This document shows positions 1 to 9,904 of a stretch of DNA of 27,939 nucleotides, in pieces (the first letter of the stretch is position 1; every line of letters starts with the position of its first letter). Source of the DNA: Phaeoceros laevis (Eukaryota; Anthocerotophyta; Anthocerotopsida; Notothyladales); NCBI GenBank assembly GCA_049999765.1, contig JBNGIQ010006736.1, forward strand, positions 1-27,939. Reading direction: 5' to 3'. The position numbers were made by a program, and so were the translations under genes. The notes below the pieces were generated by a model. It searched no databases and was not told the origin of the DNA. It was given only the letters and a program-made list of their open reading frames with translations.

Positions 1-2
1 CG

Positions 3-671
3 TCCTTCTCCTTCGGTTCTTCTACTGGGTTTGGAGCAGGCAGCACTGGCGCCAGTGCATTTCCTTCTCTTTCCACCGTGTTTGGAAAGAGCAATGGCTC
101 CTCTCCGTTTCAGCTGTTTGGATCCTCAGCCAACAGCACATCTTCACCCGCTGCTGATGGCTCTTCCTCCTTCAGAACGGTGGCTTTGTCGGAGGTGCCT
201 GAGACAGGCGAGGAGAAGGAAAGAGCAGTTTTTTCGTCGGATGCCACCCTCTTCGAGTTTCTCAAGGACGGTGGGTGGAAGGAGAGAGGCAAGGGAGGGC
301 TGAAGGTGAACATCTCTGACGAGAGCGGACGGACAGCGAGGCTAGTTATGCGGTCCAAGGGCAACTTCAGACTCCTTCTCAATGCTAACCTATTTCCGGA
401 CATGAAGCTCAGTAGAATGGAGAACAGAGGCGTATCTTTCGCCTGCGTCAACAGTGTCACCGATTGGCAGGACGGGCTTGTGACCTATGCTGTGAAGATG
501 AGAGACTCAGGGCTGGTAGCCGACTTCATGACGGCTGTTGAATCCTACAGAGGGAGAAGTCAGGGCAGCGCACAGTTGAAGACACCGGAGAATTCACCGA
601 AAGCTTCCGAGGACCATCCGAAGCCGTTCGAAGGGTCCTCAGACGCCGACAAGCAGGGTGAGGAGGCGTGA
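3..671 (+). CDS. NUP50: NUP50-like nucleoporin, C-terminal part (partial, runs in from the left edge)
   Basis: The frame is open from the window edge to a TGA at 669-671, giving the last 222 residues, so the start lies outside. The N-terminal half is Ser/Gly rich with FG-type repeats (SFSFGSSTGFGAG, VFGKSNG, QLFGSS), as in nuclear-pore proteins. Then comes a Ran-binding (RanBP1-like) domain at about residues 75-180 of the visible part, with EVPETGEEKERAVFSSDATL, FRLLLNANLFPDMKL and YAVKMRDSGLVADFM. This is the layout of NUP50, which binds Ran and importin alpha at the nuclear basket; plant RanBP1 proteins lack the FG repeats. The tail after the domain is acidic and Pro/Ser rich. No intron is seen in this last exon. 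RanBD family membership is clear; NUP50 rather than another FG/RanBD protein is inferred. Confidence 0.82.
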   Translation, partial: SFSFGSSTGFGAGSTGASAFPSLSTVFGKSNGSSPFQLFGSSANSTSSPAADGSSSFRTVALSEVPETGEEKERAVFSSDATLFEFLKDGGWKERGKGGLKVNISDESGRTARLVMRSKGNFRLLLNANLFPDMKLSRMENRGVSFACVNSVTDWQDGLVTYAVKMRDSGLVADFMTAVESYRGRSQGSAQLKTPENSPKASEDHPKPFEGSSDADKQGEEA

Positions 672-1898
672 TCGTGAATTCAGACCTTGGCCTGCATGTA
701 GAGTAACTTATGAAAAGGTTTGTAGCTGCAGATCTGTCTAACTGGCTCTGAGGTTCCGTCTGTCACAGGCCCAAGTGCACCTGAGTGAACGGGTCCGTTG
801 CGTGGAAACTGCTCTTCAGAATGGAGTGAACTGTCCTGATCATTGTTGAAGGGTTTGTACTAGCTTGCGGGTACCACTGTTTTTCACGGGAGCCGATAGC
901 GTAGAATTCTCTTGAGGGGAGCGGAAGACGTTGCCTGCGCAGTGTGTAGGATGAGTTGTATCAAAGGTGCTGACAGAGACAAAGGTGTAGTGATTCTAGT
1001 GAACAAAGTTTTGAAGTGTTTACTTTTCAGTCCCACCACTCCCGTAAGGGGGTATCAAAGGAGTGCAGGACTCTGGTAAGTTACGTGAGGCCCTAGCGTC
1101 TGCCTCGTTCTGATGTGCTGGGCCAGTCTGATGATCGTTTTGGAGAATGGGACAATCGAAACGGAATCTCTCACTCGGGTGTCTAATCTGTGTACTACTA
1201 TCTGTACAGCCCAGTCTTCGACGCAGGCAGGGGTTGTCTGGCTTCCTGATGTCAGAACAGAACTCTGTTCTGCAGGCTTGGTCAAACATGTGTGTAGCAC
1301 AGCTTACCCGACTCGGCAGATAGTCCAAACACTCAGGTTTGTGGAATGTATGAGCACATATTCTAAATCGTTAGTGATGAGTTACTAGCATGTTACCTTG
1401 ATCGCCTGCTCCTACATACGCCATGGCTTTTTAGACCGATAGAATCGTCGTTCGAGACCGGAAAGGATCATTCAAGTTCCGTGTCGCACACGGCAGGCTT
1501 ACTTTGTTTAGCCAAGACTCCTTTCCCCTGCCTCATCTGTGCCTGGTGTTTGGTTGGATGCGTCAATAGTCATCGGTCATAGTATGGGACCTTTCCTTGC
1601 TGCCGATCACATCTATTCATCTTGAGTGGTGATCACCAATTTCGACAGCCACAGGAAGAATTTTTTCTGGAGGATACTGATCATAACTACTTACACGCCG
1701 TGTCTGCGGGCAAGCTGTGCTAGTGCTATTCTGTTTCGGGGAATGACAACTTTAGGTGTGTCCTGTACCAACGTTTAGGGTCTTGTAAGGTCAGTAGCGT
1801 GTGGCGCCAAGTGCGGTTGCTATAGCATTGTTGGCACTCGCATTCCACCGCCATTCGGGGGTTGTGTACTGCGGCATACACCACTTTGCTCTGTACAA
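672..1898. other. Intergenic: NUP50-like 3' UTR and HGPRT upstream region
   Basis: About 1.2 kb between two genes on the same strand. Several frames are open for 75-100 codons on both strands around 1020-1390, but none shows recognisable domains or splice-consistent continuation. I see no RNA gene or repeat here. It presumably holds the 3' UTR of the NUP50-like gene and the promoter and 5' UTR of HGPRT. Confidence 0.5.
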
Positions 1899-2853
1899 AT
1901 GGCCAGCACTAAGCTTCAGTCTGTCGAAGACATGTCAGCTGTACTGTGGGCCCCTGAGGACATCGCTCGCCGAGTCACAGAGCTCGGTAGTGCCATATCA
2001 CGAGACTTTTCAGGACAGACTATAGCTGTCGTGGGTGTAAGCTCAAATTCACCAAACTTGCAAGCATCCCTGATGGGAAATACGGTTGTTGCTATGTGCT
2101 TGTACATCACCTTTTTTCGCATATCACTCTTATCTAAACTGTTTGGTCGTTCGTTTTTGCCACTTTCTGTAGGTAGCAACAGGGGCTTACATGTTTTTAG
2201 CCGACTTGGTTCGAAGAATATCACTGCCGATGATGGTTGACTTCATTCGTGTATCATCTTACGGAAAAGAGATGGTGTCTAGTGAGGTGGCCACCATATG
2301 CACAGACATCAAGATGGATGTGAAGGGCAAGCACGTACTGATAGTAAGGCCCTGCCTGCAACGTCCCTTAATCTGTACTTTCTCCATACATGGGTGCATT
2401 TCAATACTCTGTCCGTGAACAGGCCTTGCTCTGCAAAATGCCCCTTCGTACCTACCCATGGCGAAAGAAGTTCGTTGGCTTACACTTTGGCCTGCCCAGG
2501 TGGAAGACATTATTGACACAGGTATAACCCTGGCCAAGCTGGTGAACTACTTCACAGCCAAGGGTCCAGCTTCGGTTTCGGTGTGCGTACTTCTTGATAA
2601 GGAGGCTCGAAGGAAGGTCCCTTTAGAACTTGGAGCTGGGGGCAGGCTGTATACTGGCTACAAGGTAAACATCTTCTTGCCAGGGCTGCTTAAAATGCAT
2701 GTTCAGAGGGACCTGCACTCACCCTCCAGTGTCGGATGGATGCAGTGCCCGGACAGTTTCGTGGTTGGCTATGGGCTGGACTACATTGATCAATACCGTG
2801 GCCTGCCATACATAGGCGTCCTTAAGCCAGAGGTGTACCAAAATAAAGAATAG
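1899..2853 (+). CDS. HGPT: Hypoxanthine-guanine phosphoribosyltransferase (4 exons)
   Basis: Purine salvage enzyme that joins hypoxanthine or guanine to PRPP to give IMP or GMP in the cytosol. Exons: 1899-2036, 2173-2343, 2500-2664, 2746-2853, all joined in phase 0, giving 193 residues, which is normal for the family. Diagnostic parts are VATGAYMFLADLVRRI, VDFIRVSSYG, the PRPP-binding loop VEDIIDTGITL at about residues 104-114 with its two acidic residues, the lysine-containing RLYTGYK, and PDSFVVGYGLDY near the C-terminus. Donors are GTAAGC, GTAAGG and GTAAAC; acceptors are GTAG, CCAG and GCAG. The start is the first ATG of the exon, 13 codons ahead of the conserved domain. The third intron (81 bases) has no stop and keeps frame, so a 220-residue retained-intron form is possible. 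AATAAA overlaps the last codons (2842-2847). The gene converges with eIF4E. Confidence 0.93.
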
Positions 2854-3277
2854 TACAACACACTAGTGAACATGGCCGGGAGGGCAGCTTTATTTTGTAG
2901 GAAAATTGATGCCCTGCAACGTCTCATCCTCATCCTGCCCTTAAGCATCAAACTTACACTCAAATCTCCATGTGCCGGAGGTCATGCAAGTCCCTCGGCA
3001 TGCATCTGGCAGGTGAGTGACGGGATGACTTCGCACCAGTATACTAACTATTGACATCCGAGCCTAGGCGCGTAATCGATACACTGAGCTATCTAAGGCT
3101 AGCATGATCATAACGGAACAGAACTTAATAAATACAGGTTGTTGATCTGACAGAGGTATTACACGAGTACCTCTCATTACCTGCGCTGTTCTCACATTCA
3201 GCTGATCTCTAGTTGTACATGCAGGGCTACTTATTCCAGTCTGCAAACCGGCCCACCGCCCTTGAAAGAACACAAAT
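2854..3277. other. Convergent 3' region between HGPRT and eIF4E
   Basis: A 424-base stretch between two facing stop codons. It should contain both 3' UTRs. I see no gene, repeat or RNA in it. Confidence 0.6.
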
Positions 3278-4330
3278 CTAGACCACGTATCTGTTCTTGG
3301 CTCCTTTCTCTTGTTTCTTCGCGTCCTCCTGGCACCACAAGGACATGTAAGCGCAGGGCGTGATAACCTGACAAGCTGTTTTCTCGGACCACATACAGTG
3401 AGGAAAGTCATATAGACACTGCGTACATGGAAGATGAATCCAATTTTGTCACTGTAGTCAAGAACATCTTTCCATTGTTTTGCAACGCTCCGCTGTTCAG
3501 ACGATCAAGACACGTTAGACGACTGTTGCAATTTTTTTTGCCGAAACAACTCGACACTTTCCCTAACAAGGTTTCCCACAATTCAGAAGAACGGTCTGCA
3601 CCCACACCTGAGCAGTCTCATTTTGCGCATGTTTGGTCCACAATGCTATTTTATCTTGTCTCCTAACACTTACAACAGCACCACAGATTTCTTCACCCTC
3701 GTCAAACTGCTCCCCAATCATAGCCACAAGCTGTTCCAAATATCGCACCTTGTCAGTTAGGCAAGCGTCCCAGCTTCAGACTCCTTCCACCATCCTGCCG
3801 AGAATCCTGCAACCCCAGCCCTAAACAGCAAGGAAGAAGGGACGTACGGTGTGCAACCAGAAGGTGTCTAGAAGCGCCTTGTTCCCACCCTTGGGGAGGT
3901 TGGCAGTCCACTTGCCTCCGTTGGCGCAATTGGGATCCTCCCACTTGGGCTCGATCCCAGCCTTGAAACAGTGAAAATCGGCACCAGCACTCAACCGACT
4001 GGGAGGAAGCACGTTGTTGTACAAGCTGCGAGGTGAAGACAGCAGAAGGTGCCGATGAGCAAACAGCTGTAATCAAGGCGGTGACGATGAGCCAACTCAC
4101 CACCAAAAGTCTTCCACGGTGCTGAAAGTGTAGATGGGGCGGAGGGACGTGCCCCAGGTGCTTTGCTTCGGCTTGCCGTTGGGATTGTCGAACCAAAACG
4201 TCCAAGCCGATTCCAGCTCATGCTTCTTCGCTGCCAGCAGCACCTGGGGAGGCACAATCTCGCCAACCTCAGGCTCCGTCTCTGGTATGCTGCTCAGGTT
4301 CTCCGCCGGTGCTTCTCCCCCCTCCGCCAT
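3278..4330 (-). CDS. EIF4E: Eukaryotic translation initiation factor 4E, cap-binding (5 exons)
   Basis: Binds the mRNA 5' cap and recruits eIF4G. Exons in transcript order: 4101-4330, 3848-4025, 3608-3730, 3427-3492, 3278-3328; total 215 residues. All four introns have GT donors (GTGAGT, GTACGT, GTGTGG, GTACGC) and AG acceptors. Cap-binding tryptophans are present: W59 in QSTWGTSL, W105 in IEPKWEDP and W167 in KIALWTK. The eIF4G/4E-BP contact W76 lies in TVEDFW. Other hallmarks are [38 protein letters not shown] and the tail [21 protein letters not shown]. The first splice creates Cys77 (FWCLYNN), where I recall Ser in typical plant eIF4E. The small last exon (16 codons) is easily missed. The N-terminus is short and acidic. 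Whether this is eIF4E or eIF(iso)4E cannot be settled by eye; the sequence reads closer to eIF4E. Confidence 0.95.
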
Positions 4331-4557
4331 GTCTCCAACAGAACCGCACTAAGCGGCCAGTTCGTGGAATTACGTGAAACGGTGGGTTTTCGTGCTTCGA
4401 GTGTGAGCCAGGCGCTTGGGCCTTGGCTGAAGGTGCAACCGTGCAAGAAGTGTCAATCTGATGAGTGTGTGTTTCATAGAAGCTTGTTGGACGGCCTAAG
4501 CCTTACTACCAAAATGTAGACAAACATGCACATTTGCTCGAGCCAGGGCAGGACGGA

Positions 4558-5268
4558 TCAAGCTGCTCCCCTGCTGCTCCACTGCTGCAGCACCGCGATC
4601 TGCCCCTTATTGAGGTGAATGCGCGGCCGCACCCGCTTGATCATCTGCTCGCCGTCGCGCCACGACTGCGCCAGCCCCATGGCCACCAGGAGAGCGCACA
4701 TGATGGCCACGCTGCGTCCATGCCCGAATGCGCAGTGCACCAGCACGGGGGTGCCCTGCTCCCGCCTCTCCCGCGCCCATGCCACCGCGCGGTCCATGTC
4801 TTCCAGCCGGGGGCCGCGGGAGTCCCAGGTCTGCACGTTGAGGTAGGGCAGGCTGCTCAGGCAGGCGGGGCGGGGCAGCTCGCAGGTGCAGTCCACCACG
4901 GCGGGAGCCCCGGGGGGCACGTCCAGAGCCTGGCAGGGCCATCCCCCGACGTAGAGCCCGTCCGCCACTTCGGTGAAGACGGGCTCCCGATTCTTGAGCC
5001 GGCGCAGCAGCACGTAGCCCCGCAGGCTGTAGAGGTAGGGGTAGAAGAGCAGGTGCGACCAGAGGGGGAACGATCCGTCCGAGGTCTTGGCGAAGAGGGA
5101 GGTGTGGTTCACCGCGGGGTGTGAGCAGACGGCGGCTGTGAGGCCCACTGCCGATGCCTGCAGCAGCAGCCCTCGCACCGCTGCCGGGACCGTCTCCTTG
5201 TCCTTCACCGCCAGGAAGGAGCCGAACAGGGCAGCCGTGGGTAGCAGCACCACCTTGGTGATCCCCAT
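4558..5268 (-). CDS. Tyrosine/dual-specificity-type phosphatase, membrane-anchored, intronless
   Basis: A 236-residue protein in one exon. The catalytic P-loop is HCAFGHGRS with C179 and R185 (the HCX5R signature). D149 in TWDSRGP is the likely general acid. GLYVGGWP and PAVVDCTCELPRP are, as I recall, shared with a family of uncharacterised plant and bacterial DSP-like phosphatases. N-terminal hydrophobic stretches at about residues 5-20, 31-49 and 70-88 suggest membrane association. The physiological substrate is unknown. I chose the ATG at 5268; the same frame runs further upstream without an ATG that I can see. The coding region is clearly GC-rich compared with its flanks, and the gene has no intron while its neighbours have several. 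It lies head-to-tail behind eIF4E, 227 bases upstream of the eIF4E start codon. Confidence 0.88.
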   Translation of the reverse strand: MGITKVVLLPTAALFGSFLAVKDKETVPAAVRGLLLQASAVGLTAAVCSHPAVNHTSLFAKTSDGSFPLWSHLLFYPYLYSLRGYVLLRRLKNREPVFTEVADGLYVGGWPCQALDVPPGAPAVVDCTCELPRPACLSSLPYLNVQTWDSRGPRLEDMDRAVAWARERREQGTPVLVHCAFGHGRSVAIMCALLVAMGLAQSWRDGEQMIKRVRPRIHLNKGQIAVLQQWSSRGAA

Positions 5269-6336
5269 GCCTCCTGCCACTCGACCAAGAACACGAACGA
5301 AGCAGCTGTCAGAGCGGGCCTTCAGCGCACAAGGGACAAGTTCCTCTTCAAGCTCATGGATTCTCGGACGCGGAGCGGCGTTGCATGTTCCAATCGAGAA
5401 ATGCGGTTCTTTCGGAGAGAGTGACGCAGCTGACCGGGCTCCCTGTTTGTGGAGCTAGCAGAAACTGTGTCTTTTAGAATGCTCTCAACGGTTCACGGTC
5501 TGTGTACAGATTCCAGACTTGTCCGAGCAGGGGACGCAAGGTTCACGTCCGGCCATCGCCTCCAATAAGGCTGGTTTGCATGTAGGGTGAACCGAAGTTG
5601 ACACCTTTGAGGCCCGCTCGGGGTTCAGTCTATCTACTATTATTTTTGGACCGCAAGTGACACCCGGATCACACTCCCACCTTATGCTTCTGTCCCTAAT
5701 AGAGGTCGCCCTTCCTCACGCAGAAGGGATCTGCCATAATTGTGGGAAACCCGGACGAGTTGTATGTGACTATGACAGCTTAGGTAGGTAGATCTTGCTA
5801 ACCCATCTGAAGTCTTACTGGATCCCCCCATAATTCCCTCTCTTCGCATTGCGTAGGAGAGAAACAGGACCCCTGAACCAATAGATGGTACTACATTGTC
5901 TCTCCGTCCAGTTCCAGATTTTTCTTCAACTTCGTCAGGCTAAGAAGCAGGGAAATCGAGCTTGGTTTGGAAGCCAAACCAGAGTCCCATATTACACTTG
6001 ATAGGATAAGCAGAGCCTCTCACCATGTATTGCTATAAACCGCAGCTTCTTCAATTGTCCATCGAACCTGCATTCACGAGCTCTGCATACAAACGTTTTC
6101 ATCAAATCCAGCACCATACCAGACTAGACACAGCCTGAAAAACTGACCGCAAAAATAAGGATTCTTTTGTGGAAAAGACTCATGGACCAAGGACGCAGAG
6201 CCAGTGAAACATGAGGTATACTTGGTGACTCTTCAGAATAGAAGAGACAACCAAGAGCTTTATATGTCATTAAGTCACACAGACTCAGAGAACATAAGCC
6301 TCAGAATGGTGTGGGAAGCTTCATATCGTCCGCACA
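5269..6336. other. Intergenic: phosphatase upstream region and CBL 3' region
   Basis: About 1.07 kb without a recognisable gene. The left part would hold the phosphatase promoter and the right part the CBL 3' UTR. A minus-strand TGTAA (plus-strand TTACA at 5992-5996) lies 340 bases past the CBL stop and could be a distant poly(A) signal, but a chance match is as likely. Confidence 0.45.
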
Positions 6337-7810
6337 TTATGCTTCCTCCACTTGCGAGTGAAACACAAAACTGGGGAAGGATGTGGTGATGTCCCTGCCA
6401 ATAAGATTGGGGTGGTTAGGCATAGACCAGGGACACAAAGCACATAACTGAAACCTGTCCAAAAGCACAAAAAAAAAGAGCAAGTTCCAACTTACTTCAA
6501 ATATGGAAGGTACATGTTTTTTAGGAGAGATGGATGCTTCAGCACAAGACTCCTCCACTCCTCCTTGTCGATACGACCGTCATGCTTGGTGTCAGCTTCT
6601 TCAAATGTCTGGAAGTACAAAGGAGTGTGCTGAAAATCCCAAACAAATTGGATACTTGCAATATGTTTCAAGACAAGCTGGATTGGTGCTCTACAGATTG
6701 AAACACTACAAAAAAAACCTTACCTTATCCAATATATCTTCAATGGCCTCGTCTGACAGGTTCAACCCAGACTCGGCTAAAGTGGCTACTACCATCCTTT
6801 TGACCTGCAAATACTGACACATAGTCACTCTATTGGACTTGAATACCGTCTATTCCCCCTCCATCAACATAGTTGTGAGAGAAAAGAGGATTCTTCTTCT
6901 ATTTCACAAGAACTCACAAAAGTTACCATCAAACACCCCATTTCCCGTACCTCATGCCGTTCAATGAAGCCCTGCTGCTGGAAATCATATAAGCGAAAAG
7001 CAACTGCATCACAAAGCTTATCAAGTGTAAGACAAAACCATGTACATATGCACAAACATGTTGCTTCGACTTCATAATGCAGCAAAAACTTCTACTTTGA
7101 GTTACTGACAGTCAATCTTGTCCTCCACAGACGCATTAGGGTGGAAGACGGACAGAGCTCGCGCAAAGTCTTGAAAGCCAAGTAATCCGGTCTGGTTAAC
7201 ATCGAAGAGTGCAAAAACCTGCAAGCAACAACTGATCGCCTATCAGTTTGTCCATACCCAAAACATGGCAGACACCACACACATGAAATCAAAAGAACCA
7301 CTATATAAAAACCGACCCTATCTGCAAATATGCTCTCTTTCCTGGTATTCTTGAACATAGCAAGTTGAAATTCCTCCTGAATAACATGGCATGTAATTAG
7401 TCTGACTAATGGTAATCGGATGGGAAAGCTCATCAAGTAGATGCTCCTCGACATGGTTTAAAACGCTCCACAGCAACGCTCTGTAAGGGTACAGTCACAA
7501 AAGAAGACTTACCTTTTGAATCAGTCCGTCATCTACCACAGTGCCAGCTATCCTCTTGAAAAGCTCATACAACGCCTCAACCTCGCTCACCGTAACTGGA
7601 GAAGTGCTCACCAATTTGGCATCAAATGACATGGTCAGTCACATACAGGTGTTGTTCCTCAGGAAGGCACAGATACACAGTGAGCTAATCTGAACAGGGC
7701 TGCATGAGACAGATAGGAAAGGCCATCTTACAAGCAGTTTCGCGTGCAATGACTTCCGGAGCTTCTAAGCCATGTGGTTGTTCAATGCTTTTTGAGCCAC
7801 AACACCCCAT
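6337..7810 (-). CDS. CBL: Calcineurin B-like (CBL) calcium sensor, 8 exons, myristoylation start
   Basis: EF-hand sensor that activates CIPK protein kinases at membranes. Exons in transcript order: 7732-7810, 7513-7595, 7317-7376, 7110-7218, 6951-7003, 6724-6804, 6496-6608, 6337-6394; total 211 residues, near the 213 of Arabidopsis CBL1. Exon 1 encodes MGCCGSKS: Gly2 is a myristoylation site and Cys3/Cys4 are possible palmitoylation sites. It splices after ETA (GTAAG donor) to an acceptor ending CCAG, restoring Phe and [12 protein letters not shown]. Four EF-hands follow: [20 protein letters not shown] (long first loop), [31 protein letters not shown] and [15 protein letters not shown]. The C-terminus [15 protein letters not shown] carries the FPSF motif, whose serine is phosphorylated by CIPKs in known CBLs. 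All joins use GT..AG and keep frame. An ATG at 7632 in front of FDAKLVS is intronic in this model. Divergent from the next gene. Confidence 0.94.
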
Positions 7811-8393
7811 GACGTTGTCAAGAACATGGTAATATACAGTTGCGATGAAGTCCAAGCCCCACATGTTAAACGCTCAGTACCATTGTGAGAGTGCAGGCTG
7901 AAATGCAGATTTGTGATGCATGCGCAATGCCGGAACGGGCTGAGGACTAGGGATCAGATCAGGTTGCGCGACGGAAGCCGCGCTTGTGGGCGTTCTGACT
8001 CGTTTCGAGTTCACAAGACAAGAGCAAGTGGAACTTCGGACAGTGGTCAGTCTCTCTCTCTCCAGGGATTTGGTCCTACGTCACCATCACAGGCCCATAA
8101 TAAGGGGCATATGTGTGGGCATCTCATCACTTGTTGGCAGCAGCGCCTTCTGAGCTGCAAGTACGACTGGTGCAGCAAGCTAGGTTATTACCTCAGTACG
8201 GGCTCCGGACACCGTTCTCTCTCTTAGCATGTAATAACTTATTACATACTAACTTACTAATAAGTCCTCTCGCTTATTAAATCGTGTTGGAAAGGCTTAC
8301 ACCCGTCGGACTGAGACGGGTATGTTATGGTGGCAGATTAAGGGGATGTACTTGGTGTCCTGTAGGCCTCCTGCTGCACTGTAATTCGCGACA
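7811..8393. other. Divergent promoter region between CBL and the unknown gene
   Basis: A 583-base stretch between two start codons pointing apart, so it should contain both promoters and 5' UTRs. A short plus-strand frame at 7913-8227 has no recognisable domain. The notable element is the AT-rich palindrome at 8229-8247, listed separately. Confidence 0.5.
8229..8247. repeat. Perfect 19-base palindrome upstream of the unknown gene
   Basis: ATGTAATAA, one central C, then TTATTACAT: 9-base arms with no mismatch. It ends 146 bases before the ATG at 8394, in AT-rich DNA that continues with TACTAACTTACTAATAAG. It could be a dimeric transcription-factor site or just AT-rich promoter DNA. Confidence 0.6.
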
Positions 8394-9904
8394 ATGTCGG
8401 TCTTCCAGTGGTTGTCCGACTCTACAACTTCTCTGTTTTCGGGTGGTGCCGGTGGCTCAGGCCTACAGACTTCAGGGATGCTGTCAAAGGAGCAGTTGCT
8501 CCGGCTTTTCCTGGAGTTCTCCGCTGTCCTCGACAAGCCTGGTAAGAACTCCGAGAATCATTTCTGCAACGCATGTCAAGCAGCAAGGTTGCTGCGGTGA
8601 GTTGCTGCATAGCAGTACCGTCTGCAGTTAGAAGGAGCTTGTGTGGATTGCATCTTCGTTGCATGTTCACATCTCAGCGTTGCAACCAAAGAACTAGAGC
8701 CTAGGGTGCCCAGAATCGTATGTCTTGAGTATGTGATTTTCTCTAGCTACGTTACCTTAGCAACATCTATACATGTGACCAGCACTAATACAAACAACTG
8801 CAATAGCTAATGATGAGGAAAGATATTGACGTTACAAATCTTTGCTGTATTGTTCGCAGAAATAAAACAGAGAATATCGGATGCAGTAAAGGCTAATCAC
8901 GTAAGTTCTTGTGGAATGTGTCAAGTCTCTTGCTCTGCCTCGGGGCCTCTAGTACAAATGAATGAGTCTAGAAGCATTGGTCTCAGCAGCTTTTTTGTGG
9001 AAACACTTGTTCGGTGCTTGAGCCACGCATGGTGCCTTCTTGGATCAGGAGGCAGTATCAGTCACCACGGAAATCCAGGAAGAGATCCTTAAAAAGATGG
9101 GTATCGGTAAGTGATCTTGCCGTGGGATCTTTGGTATTTCACAAAACAATGGCACATGATTCCCAGCCAAAGTTGCAGCAAAATGCCATGCTCTCCCTTG
9201 GTCAATGACGAATTGCTGTAGCAAATGTGCAGAGCCTAAGTTTGGGATAACCTGCCTCGGCAAAGTCAATACTGTATACAAGGATGACAAAGAGTTGATG
9301 CTGAAGTTCTATAACTTTGTCTCCAGGTTGGCTATTCCGCTATTCATAACCTTTTTTGCGCTTTCAGCCTAAGTGGCAGATGCTCAATAGTACACTTCCG
9401 GCATTAAACTCTGATGGATGGTCTAGCTGAATGAACTTAGGGAAGAGATGGCCTGTGACGAAGCTGAGCTGGGCCCCGAGGCTTTTCAGCAAAAGACGCA
9501 ACAGTTTCAAAAGCTTCAGGAGCAGGTGGGCCAGCTGTACTTTGTCCCTGATGACCAAGGCTTTCATTTTTTTCGGTAGGTTTTTACAAGCACAGAACTT
9601 GGAATTGTATTGCATGGTGCAGCAACTTCGAATGCTACAGCAGCTCAGGAGTCTTCCAGTTGATCAGCAAAGAAGCTTTGTTCAAGGGGTATGAGTTTGG
9701 TTGTGGTGTTGTCATGACAACTTTGAGTCCATTCTCGTCTATGCCATGCAATCACTTATCAGATTTATCTACCTTGGTTTGCAGATGCAATCTCAAATGC
9801 AGAATTCACAGCACGAGGTTGGAAGTGCCATAATGACACCGCAACAAATACAGGAGTTTTTCCAGCGCCAGCATCAGACTGCACCTAGCACGCAGAGGAG
9901 ATAG
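8394..9904 (+). CDS. Conserved-looking protein of unknown function (7 exons, 214 residues)
   Basis: I do not recognise a named family. Exons: 8394-8541, 8860-8900, 9049-9106, 9233-9318, 9427-9525, 9596-9688, 9785-9904. Each join keeps one open frame. The start MSVFQWLSDSTTSLFSGG is followed by LSKEQLLRLFLEF. A central segment reads KKMGIEPKFGITCLGKVN and YKDDKELMLKFYNF. Then comes a helical, Gln-rich C-terminal half (LNELREEMACDEAELGPEAF, MLQQLRSLPVDQQRSF, IMTPQQIQEFFQRQHQ) likely to form coiled coils. No signal peptide or membrane segment is seen. The exon 4 donor is the weakest choice: GTCTCC at 9319 keeps frame, while GTTGGC at 9327 leads to a stop. The central segment resembles an uncharacterised plant protein I half remember, which is not enough to assign a role. 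It ends convergently with the DeSI gene. Confidence 0.72.

Noticed and set aside
4534-5124. Plus-strand frame of 196 codons opposite the phosphatase
   Set aside because: A His/Pro/Gly-rich shadow produced by the GC-rich phosphatase; the minus strand carries the HCX5R signature.
6503-6817. Plus-strand frame of 104 codons opposite CBL
   Set aside because: It is the antisense shadow of CBL exons 6 and 7 and the intron between them; the minus-strand exons encode clear EF-hands.
7633-7731. Continuous reading from the CBL MGCC exon into the following frame
   Set aside because: The frame meets stops (TAG near 7695, TGA near 7641) before FDAKLVS, and no AG between that TGA and the ATG at 7632 would rescue it; the CCAG acceptor at 7596-7597 gives a family-like protein instead.
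9319-9426. Alternative donor GTTGGC at 9327 for exon 4 of the unknown gene
   Set aside because: It leaves a phase that gives a stop just after the only usable acceptor (9425-9426); GTCTCC at 9319 keeps the frame.
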